Shown here: positions 7,085 to 11,783 of the stretch, piece after piece | Numbering within the stretch: position 1 is the first letter of the stretch | Layout of the letters: each line of letters starts with the position of its first letter | From: Minisyncoccota bacterium | GTDB lineage: Bacteria; Patescibacteriota; Minisyncoccia; Minisyncoccales; MHMH01 | Reading direction: 5' to 3' | DNA length: 11,783 bases | NCBI GenBank assembly: GCA_028694095.1 | Contig: JAQUTZ010000015.1 | Location: forward strand, 1-11,783 | Notes under the pieces: model-generated | What the model saw: the letters and a program-made list of their open reading frames with translations, nothing else | Database searches by the model: none | Told to the model about the DNA's origin: nothing | Program-made: the position numbers and the translations under genes

Positions 7085-7100
7085 TAGGGTGTGATATAAT
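7071..7100 (+). promoter_or_regulatory. Extended -10 promoter for pth
   Basis: TGATATAAT (7092-7100) is a perfect extended -10 element. Upstream at about 18 bp there is only TTCTTC, so the -35 box is poor. The -10 box ends 10 nt before the pth ATG, giving a predicted leader of about 4 nt. This placement also rules out an upstream in-frame ATG at 7054 as the main start. Confidence 0.75.
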
Positions 7101-7110
7101 AAAAACAGTT

Positions 7111-7578
7111 ATGAAATTAATCATCGGCCTGGGAAACCCGGGCGGAAAATACGAGGGAACCCGGCATAACGCCGGATTTATGGCCATAGAGGAATTAAAG
7201 AAAGACAAGCCGGCTGGGTCTGTTTTAGCCAAGCCTAAAACATTCATGAACAACTCCGGCAAAGCCGTCAAGGAACTTGCGGACTATTACGGAGCCGAGC
7301 CGAAAGACCTTTGGATAATCCACGACGATATAGACCTGCCTTTCGGCGAATACAAGATATCCGAAAGCCGGGGATCAGCCGGGCACAAAGGAGTACAATC
7401 TATTATCGACCAGATGAAAACCAAGGATTTCAAAAGAATCCGCATAGGCATTTGCCCTGCAGCCGGCAAGCCGGAAAACGTTGAAGATTTCGTATTGAAA
7501 AAATTCGGTAAGGAAGAAATGAAGGAGCTGAAGGAAGTGCTCAAAAAAATAGCCGAAGAAATGAAAAACCGGGATTAA
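7111..7578 (+). CDS. pth: Peptidyl-tRNA hydrolase, compact form
   Basis: Frees tRNAs from peptidyl-tRNAs that drop off the ribosome. The start MKLIIGLGNPG at 7111 matches the family N-terminus; an in-frame ATG at 7054 would add 19 unrelated residues and run through the promoter. Active-site positions by alignment to E. coli Pth are N9, H19 (TRHNAG), M46-N47 (KTFMNNSG), D72 (HDDIDLPFG) and H92 (GHKG); E. coli N114 is replaced by K93. The protein has 155 residues against about 190 usually. Some 20 residues are missing between H19 and M46, where E. coli has two beta strands, and the C-terminal helical end is about 20-25 residues shorter. All key catalytic residues remain, so it is probably active. 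It is a single-gene unit, divergent from lepB, ended by a hairpin terminator. Confidence 0.95.
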   Translation: MKLIIGLGNPGGKYEGTRHNAGFMAIEELKKDKPAGSVLAKPKTFMNNSGKAVKELADYYGAEPKDLWIIHDDIDLPFGEYKISESRGSAGHKGVQSIIDQMKTKDFKRIRIGICPAAGKPENVEDFVLKKFGKEEMKELKEVLKKIAEEMKNRD

Positions 7579-7593
7579 ACTGATTAATCCCGG
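7569..7593 (-). terminator. Hairpin at the pth stop, probable terminator of the 67-residue minus-strand gene
   Basis: A perfect 10-bp inverted repeat CCGGGATTAA / TTAATCCCGG with a 5-nt loop. Read on the minus strand it is followed by TTTTTCATTTC, a fair T-tract, so it can end transcripts of the 67-residue gene. On the plus strand it is followed by CCTTTAG, which is poor. The left arm includes the last codons and stop of pth. Confidence 0.6.
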
Positions 7594-7598
7594 CCTTT

Positions 7599-7628
7599 AG
7601 CCGCTCAAGTCGCGGCTTTTATTTTTTT
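7599..7628 (+). terminator. Rho-independent terminator of pth
   Basis: A 6-bp stem AGCCGC/GCGGCT (7599-7604, 7612-7617) with a 7-nt loop is followed by TTTATTTTTTT (7618-7628). It lies 20 nt after the pth stop. The loop contains the stop codon of the convergent minus-strand gene, whose last codons form the right arm and T-tract. Confidence 0.75.
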
Positions 7629-7808
7629 GATTATCTGGTCTTCCTTGATTTCTCTTTCTTTCCCCTGCTCGGTAATCACTGTAAAAAATCTGACATCTGG
7701 TCTTTTGTAAAAATCGTAGTCTATGATCTGGCCTTTTAGGTCTTCCCTGGATTCTTCGTCTTTAAACAGTATATTGTCTCCGACGGAAAAAATCCTTGAT
7801 CTGCCCAT
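7605..7808 (-). CDS. Small protein of unknown function (67 residues)
   Basis: I do not recognise a named family. The 67 residues are MGRSRIFSVGDNILFKDEE at the front, then LKGQIIDYDFYKRPDVRFF and TVITEQGKEREIKEDQIIKKI. The pattern VGDxIxF...GxIxDY...FFTVxTExGxExEIxEDxI predicts five short beta strands, like SH3, Tudor or KOW small barrels that bind nucleic acid or proteins. The start at 7808 is chosen because AAGGAGG (7820-7814) sits 5 nt before it, the only strong Shine-Dalgarno in the window; an ATG at 7898 would run across the mfd promoter and start codon. No signal peptide or membrane segment. It is divergent from mfd (59 bp apart) and convergent with pth. The coding call rests on the ribosome site, composition and domain-like pattern; function is open. 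Confidence 0.75.
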   Translation of the reverse strand: MGRSRIFSVGDNILFKDEESREDLKGQIIDYDFYKRPDVRFFTVITEQGKEREIKEDQIIKKIKAAT

Positions 7809-7813
7809 TTTGC

Positions 7814-7820
7814 CCTCCTT
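7814..7820 (-). promoter_or_regulatory. Strong Shine-Dalgarno (AAGGAGG) of the 67-residue gene
   Basis: AAGGAGG on the minus strand, 5 nt upstream of the ATG at 7808. It decides the start of this gene and stands out because no other gene here has a comparable site. Confidence 0.8.
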
Positions 7821-7829
7821 ATCTTTGAT

Positions 7830-7859
7830 TTGACAAAGAGCCTGATATAATCTTATACT
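7830..7859 (+). promoter_or_regulatory. Promoter(s) for mfd
   Basis: TTGACA (7830-7835) is a perfect -35 box, with TATACT (7854-7859) 18 bp downstream, 8 nt before the mfd ATG. Inside the spacer there is also a perfect extended -10, TGATATAAT (7843-7851), ending 16 nt before the ATG but with only a poor -35 of its own. Either would give a leader of 0-10 nt. The region overlaps the leader of the divergent 67-residue gene. Confidence 0.65.
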
Positions 7860-7867
7860 TCCTCTGG

Positions 7868-9844
7868 ATGGAATTGTCAAGGAAAGAAACGGACACAATT
7901 TTAATAGCCAGCATCACCCCCTACTTTCTGGAAAAGGGGAATTTTTGGTTTGAAGAAAACTTTAAAAAGATAATCGAGGCAAGAAAAACCCAGTCGTTTT
8001 TCGAAGACAATCTGCTTCTTCTCGAAAAAAACCAGCAGTTTAATTTTTCCCAATTACTGAGAAAGCTGGACGAAATGGGATACGAGGTGGTTCAGCAAGT
8101 CTCAGCTCCGGGAGAAATTTCCAGGCGCGGCGGGACCGTTGATATATTTCCCTTAAATTCAATCCGGCCGGTTAGGATAGGATTCTACGGAAACAGCATT
8201 GAAAGCCTTGAATGGCTGCCCATGGAAGTGGAAGAAAATGAGGCCAGGAAAAGATTGAAAAAAAAGCTGAAAAACCAAAAGGTATATTCACAGCTTGGCG
8301 CATTGAAGTCCGGGGACTACCTCGTCCATCTCGACCACGGCATAGGCGTATACCAGGAAGAAATAATTCTGGAAGAAAAGGAATACCATGTTCTCCAGTA
8401 CGCAGCCGGCGACAAGCTTTATGTTCCCAAAGAGCTGGAAAGGAAATTGTCCAGATACGTTGGTTTTACAAAACCCCTGGTTTCAAGGCTGGGATCTTCA
8501 ATTTGGGGAAATACCAAGAGAAGAGTCAAAGAGGAAACTGAAAAGCTGGCCGCTGAACTTCTTTCTATTTACGCCAAGAGGCAAATCGCCACCCGTCAGG
8601 CTTACTTCAGAGATGAAGATATGGACGGAAGGATAAGGGAAACTTTTCCCTATATCGAAACTCCCGACCAAATCCAGGCGATAGCCGACATTGATAAGGA
8701 TTTGGAGGAATCGGAGCTGCCGATGGACAGAATAATCTGCGGGGACGTGGGTTTCGGAAAAACGGAAATTGCATTGAGAACCATCATGAAAGCGGTCAGC
8801 GGCGGCAGGCAGGCGGCCATGATCTGCCCCACCACCATCCTGGCTTCCCAGCATTTCCAAAACTTCCAATCCCGGCTGGCCGGATTGCCGGTGAAAACGG
8901 CTTTGATGAGCAGGCTCCAATCCAAAACGGAACAAGGGAAAATAGCGGCTAAATTAAAGTCGGGAGAGATTGATATCGCCATAGGCACCCACCGGCTGCT
9001 TTCTTCCGATATAGAGTTTAAAAACCTGGGAATTCTTGTAATCGACGACGAGCAGAGATTCGGGGTGCAGCAAAAAGAAAAACTGAAGAAGATAAGGCCG
9101 GGACTGGATATTCTTTCTCTTTCCGCCACCCCCATCCCCAGGACCCTCTACCTGGCCCTCTCTTCTTTAAAAAAGATAACCATAGTCAAAACCCCTCCGC
9201 TGGAAAGGCTGCCTGTAAAGACTTTCATAAAACCTTGGTCAAAAGAAACAATTAAAAAAGCTATATTAGAGGAGCTTCAAAGAAAAGGCCAAATATACTA
9301 TTTATACAACCGCGTAGAAACCATTGAGGGGGTTGCTAAACTCCTTAAAGAATTGGTGCCGGAAGCCAGAATAGGAATAATCCACGGAAGGATGTCTGAG
9401 CGCCAAATGCTAAAAACCATGGAGCAGTTCCAGGCAAAAGAAATTGACGTGCTGGTGGCCACCACGATAATCGAAAACGGACTGGACCTGCCCAACGTTA
9501 ATACCTTGATAGTGGCTGACGCCGGACGACTGGGGCTCAGCCAGGCCTACCAGATTAGAGGACGAGTCGGCAGATCGAAAACCCAGGCAAAGGCCTATTT
9601 CCTCCACGGAAAAAAACTGACGGACTTAGCTAGGGAAAGATTAAAGGCTCTGAGGGAAGCAGAAGAACTCGGATCGGGATATAAGATAGCTTTGAGGGAT
9701 TTGGAAATCAGAGGGGCGGGCAACATTTTAGGCAAAGAACAGGCAGGAACCATCAACCAAGTCGGCCTGAATCTTTATTGCCAAATGCTATCTGAAGCCA
9801 TTGAAAGAATGAAAGAAACTTCCCATCAAATTCAAGAGGATTAA
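7868..9844 (+). CDS. mfd: Transcription-repair coupling factor Mfd, minimal architecture (D2-RID-D5-D6)
   Basis: Mfd removes RNA polymerase stalled at DNA damage and recruits UvrA. This protein has 658 residues against about 1150 in E. coli. Residues 8-120 align with the UvrA-binding D2 domain (GEISRRGGTVDIFP, then PVRIGFYGNSIESLEW); R87, R103 and Y107 line up with E. coli R165, R181 and F185, recalled as UvrA contacts. After a short linker comes the RNA polymerase-interacting domain (LKSGDYLVHLDHGIGVYQ 146-163, DKLYVPKELERKLSRYVG 182-199), then the RecG-like motor: PDQIQAI (266-272), Walker A GDVGFGKTE (292-300), DDEQRFGV (393-400), SATPIPRT (419-426), QIRGRVGRS (562-570) and the TRG motif DLEIRGAGNILGKEQAG (611-627). 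D1a, D1b, D3 and the C-terminal D7 are absent. Start ATG 7868: an in-frame TGA at 7826 with no other ATG, GTG or TTG between, and no room upstream for a lost N-terminus. Not RecG, which lacks the RID. Confidence 0.94.
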   Translation: MELSRKETDTILIASITPYFLEKGNFWFEENFKKIIEARKTQSFFEDNLLLLEKNQQFNFSQLLRKLDEMGYEVVQQVSAPGEISRRGGTVDIFPLNSIRPVRIGFYGNSIESLEWLPMEVEENEARKRLKKKLKNQKVYSQLGALKSGDYLVHLDHGIGVYQEEIILEEKEYHVLQYAAGDKLYVPKELERKLSRYVGFTKPLVSRLGSSIWGNTKRRVKEETEKLAAELLSIYAKRQIATRQAYFRDEDMDGRIRETFPYIETPDQIQAIADIDKDLEESELPMDRIICGDVGFGKTEIALRTIMKAVSGGRQAAMICPTTILASQHFQNFQSRLAGLPVKTALMSRLQSKTEQGKIAAKLKSGEIDIAIGTHRLLSSDIEFKNLGILVIDDEQRFGVQQKEKLKKIRPGLDILSLSATPIPRTLYLALSSLKKITIVKTPPLERLPVKTFIKPWSKETIKKAILEELQRKGQIYYLYNRVETIEGVAKLLKELVPEARIGIIHGRMSERQMLKTMEQFQAKEIDVLVATTIIENGLDLPNVNTLIVADAGRLGLSQAYQIRGRVGRSKTQAKAYFLHGKKLTDLARERLKALREAEELGSGYKIALRDLEIRGAGNILGKEQAGTINQVGLNLYCQMLSEAIERMKETSHQIQED

Positions 9845-9855
9845 TATGCCTATTT

Positions 9856-9884
9856 TTGTAATATCGAATAAATCGTGCTTAAAT
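9856..9884 (+). promoter_or_regulatory. Extended -10 promoter for topA
   Basis: TTGTAA (9856-9861), a 17-bp spacer, and TTAAAT (9879-9884) preceded by TG and one base (TGCTTAAAT). Box quality is moderate (4 of 6 each), but the -10 box ends 10 nt before the topA ATG, the same spacing as at pth. No terminator was seen between mfd and topA, so read-through from mfd is also likely. Confidence 0.5.
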
Positions 9885-9894
9885 TAAGAAAACA

Positions 9895-11783
9895 ATGAAG
9901 CTGGTCATAGTAGAGTCGCCAACAAAATCAAAAACGCTGCAGGAATTCTTAGGGCCTGAATATAAGGTCCTCTCTTCCTACGGACACATCAGAGACCTTC
10001 CCAAAGGCTCTCTTGGCGTTGATATAGAAAAAGACTTTGAGCCCAAATATGTTACTCCGACTAAATCCAGAAAAGTGGTTACCGCTCTAAAAAAAGAACT
10101 GGAAAAAAGCGACATGGCGATACTGGCCACCGATGAAGACAGAGAAGGAGAAGCCATTGCTTGGCATTTGGCCCAAACGCTCAACTTGAACGAAAAAAAT
10201 CCCTACCAAAGAATCGTCTTCCATGAAATCACCAAACAGGCCATACTGGAGGCTCTGGAAAAACCAAGGGAGATAGATATAAATTTAGTTAACGCCCAGC
10301 AGGCGAGAAGGGTTTTAGACAGAATCGTGGGCTACAAACTCTCCCCTTTCTTATGGAAAAAAGTGGCAAGGGGGTTATCCGCCGGCAGAGTCCAATCGGC
10401 AGCCGTCAGATTGGTGGTCGAGCGCGAAAGAGAAATAGAAAAATTCAATCCGCAGGAATACTGGAGCGTCGCCGCCCTATTGAGTAAAGCCGAAGTCCAA
10501 TCAACGGAATTCGAAGCGATTTTATCCAAGAAGGAAGGAAAACCGCTGGAGAAGCTGGAGATAAAAAACAAAGAAGAAGCGGAAAAAATAGTTAAAAATC
10601 TGGAGGGAGCCGAATATAAGGTGGAAAATATAGAGAAAAAAGAAACCAGGAAGAATCCCCTGCCGCCGTTTACTACTTCCACCCTCCAGCAAGATGCTTG
10701 GAAAAAACTGCGGTTCCCGGCAAAGTTAACCATGAGGATTGCCCAAAACCTCTATGAAAGAGGATTCATCACTTACCACAGAACGGACTCTTTGAATCTT
10801 TCCGGATTGGCGATAGGAACAGCCAAAAAATTCATAACGGAAACATACGGAGCGGAATACCACCAGTTCAGGAAATACAAAAGCAAAGGCCGGGCTCAGG
10901 AGGCCCACGAAGCCGTAAGGCCGACTTTTCCGGAACGAACTCCTGACAGCCTAAAATCCGAAGCAAAGGTGGAAGAAAACCAGGTGAAGCTTTACCGGCT
11001 TATCTGGCAAAGATTTATAGCCTGCCAGATGGCCTCTGCCATTTTCGATTCGATGGCAGTCGACATTAAAGCTAAAGAGTATACTTTCAGAGCCAACGGC
11101 CAAACGCTGAAATTCGACGGATTCTTAAAAGTTTACCCCGTAAAATACGAGGAGTCGGAGCTGCCTGTTTTGGAAAAAGAAGAGCTGCTTAAGCTTCTGG
11201 AGCTCAAATACGACCAGCACTTTACCCAGCCGCCGGCCAGATATACCGAAGCCAGCTTGATTAAAGCCCTTGAGGCGGAAGGGATAGGAAGGCCCTCTAC
11301 TTACGCTCCTATTATTTCTACTATTCAAGATAGAAACTACATAGAAAAAAACGAAAATCGGTATTTCCAGCCCACTGAAATAGGCTTGGTGGTAAACGAT
11401 TTACTGGTAGAGCATTTTCCGAAAATCGTTGATATCAAGTTCACTGCCGAAATGGAAGAAAAGCTGGACGAAGTTGCCGAAGGCAAAGCCCAGTGGAAAG
11501 AAATCATCGGGGAATTCTACGGGCCCTTCGCCGAAAATCTGGAGAAGAAATATGAAGCAGTTCAGAAAAAGGGCTTCACTGAAAAACCGACCGACAAAAC
11601 CTGCCCCAAATGCGGCGCTCCCTTAATAATGAAGCTGGGAAGATTCGGAAAATTCTACGCCTGTTCCAAGTTTCCCGAATGCAAATATACGGAATCTCTT
11701 CCGGAAAATATTCTGGGGGTTAAGTGCCCGAAATGCGGAGAAGGAGAATTAGTTGAAAAAAGAACCAAAAGAAAGAAGATATT
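9895..11783 (+). CDS. topA: DNA topoisomerase I (type IA), 5' 629 codons; 3' end beyond window
   Basis: Relaxes negative supercoils by cutting and passing one DNA strand. The TOPRIM domain starts at once, VIVESPTKSKT (4-14), and has the metal-binding acidic motif DEDREGEA (80-87). Next are HEITKQAI (110-117), NAQQARRVLDRIVGYKLSP (133-151) and SAGRVQSAAVRLV (162-174). The nucleophile is Y294 in RGFITYHRTDS (289-299), codon 10774-10776. Later motifs are EAHEAVRPT (336-344), TEASLIKALEAEGIGRPSTY (451-470) and FTAEMEEKLDEVAEG (516-530). After the core a C-terminal Cys4 zinc ribbon is present (C570, C573, C590, C596), and a second begins (C611, C614) as the sequence ends. The start ATG at 9895 directly precedes the family-typical KLVIVESP, with no Shine-Dalgarno. 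The gene lies 50 bp after mfd on the same strand. The frame is open to the window edge, so this is truncation by the window rather than a broken gene. Confidence 0.98.
   Translation, partial: MKLVIVESPTKSKTLQEFLGPEYKVLSSYGHIRDLPKGSLGVDIEKDFEPKYVTPTKSRKVVTALKKELEKSDMAILATDEDREGEAIAWHLAQTLNLNEKNPYQRIVFHEITKQAILEALEKPREIDINLVNAQQARRVLDRIVGYKLSPFLWKKVARGLSAGRVQSAAVRLVVEREREIEKFNPQEYWSVAALLSKAEVQSTEFEAILSKKEGKPLEKLEIKNKEEAEKIVKNLEGAEYKVENIEKKETRKNPLPPFTTSTLQQDAWKKLRFPAKLTMRIAQNLYERGFITYHRTDSLNLSGLAIGTAKKFITETYGAEYHQFRKYKSKGRAQEAHEAVRPTFPERTPDSLKSEAKVEENQVKLYRLIWQRFIACQMASAIFDSMAVDIKAKEYTFRANGQTLKFDGFLKVYPVKYEESELPVLEKEELLKLLELKYDQHFTQPPARYTEASLIKALEAEGIGRPSTYAPIISTIQDRNYIEKNENRYFQPTEIGLVVNDLLVEHFPKIVDIKFTAEMEEKLDEVAEGKAQWKEIIGEFYGPFAENLEKKYEAVQKKGFTEKPTDKTCPKCGAPLIMKLGRFGKFYACSKFPECKYTESLPENILGVKCPKCGEGELVEKRTKRKKI

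Noticed and set aside
7054..7110. Longer N-terminus for Pth from an ATG at 7054
   Set aside because: The added residues do not match the family, and the perfect extended -10 element for pth lies inside this stretch.
6801..7271. 156-codon minus-strand open frame spanning lepB and pth
   Set aside because: It overlaps lepB in another frame and crosses the divergent promoters and the antisense strand of pth; no recognisable motif.
7809..7898. Longer N-terminus for the 67-residue protein from an ATG at 7898
   Set aside because: It would overlap the mfd promoter and start codon, while AAGGAGG fixes the start at 7808.
8498..9135. Two overlapping minus-strand open frames opposite mfd
   Set aside because: They mirror the RID and motor coding sequence of Mfd and contain no family motifs.
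7868..9844. Mfd as a pseudogene or RecG helicase
   Set aside because: The frame is intact with all helicase motifs, its own promoter and kept UvrA- and RNAP-binding domains; RecG would lack the RID and D2 parts.
1..11783. CRISPR array, mobile element, tRNA or prophage
   Set aside because: No direct-repeat array, transposase, integrase, terminal inverted repeats or tRNA-like cloverleaf was found; the window is almost fully covered by core genes.

Overview
This window looks like core chromosome of a small-genome bacterium, most probably a Candidate Phyla Radiation (Patescibacteria) member of the Parcubacteria type. The reasons are the lepB-hisS-HIT-rpsU-yqeY-ftsA-ftsZ gene string, the very short intergenic gaps, a class II (B12-dependent) ribonucleotide reductase, unusually compact versions of several housekeeping proteins, and almost no Shine-Dalgarno sites. 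TGA is used as a stop (ftsA and the 67-residue gene), so the TGA=Gly code of Gracilibacteria/SR1 does not apply. The lineage call is an inference from gene content, without any search.

Layout. Positions 1-1784 (minus) hold the N-terminal 594 residues of the ribonucleotide reductase, which runs off the left edge. Positions 1785-1953 are a regulatory intergenic region with the ftsZ terminator, a sigma70-type promoter that overlaps it, and a perfect DnaA box. Positions 1954-7045 (minus) are one tight operon, transcribed lepB, hisS, HIT protein, rpsU, yqeY, ftsA, ftsZ, with gaps or overlaps of -4 to +13 nt. A divergent promoter region (7046-7110) separates it from pth (plus, 7111-7578). pth converges on a 67-residue unknown gene (minus, 7605-7808) over a back-to-back terminator pair. 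That gene is divergent from mfd (plus, 7868-9844), which is followed by topA (plus, 9895 to the right edge, incomplete).

Functions. The left operon joins protein export (LepB), translation (HisRS, bS21, YqeY, and divergently Pth) and cytokinesis (FtsA, FtsZ). The flanking genes serve dNTP supply (NrdJ), transcription-coupled repair (Mfd) and DNA topology (TopA).

No new defence or mobile system is visible; this is ordinary core genome with unusual details. The most noteworthy are: an Mfd reduced to the UvrA-binding D2 domain, the RNA polymerase-binding domain and the motor, without D1, D3 and D7; an FtsZ with Gly in place of the second T7-loop aspartate and no C-terminal tail, although FtsA is next door; a compact Pth; and promoters placed so close to start codons that lepB, pth, mfd and topA would be made from leaderless or nearly leaderless mRNAs.
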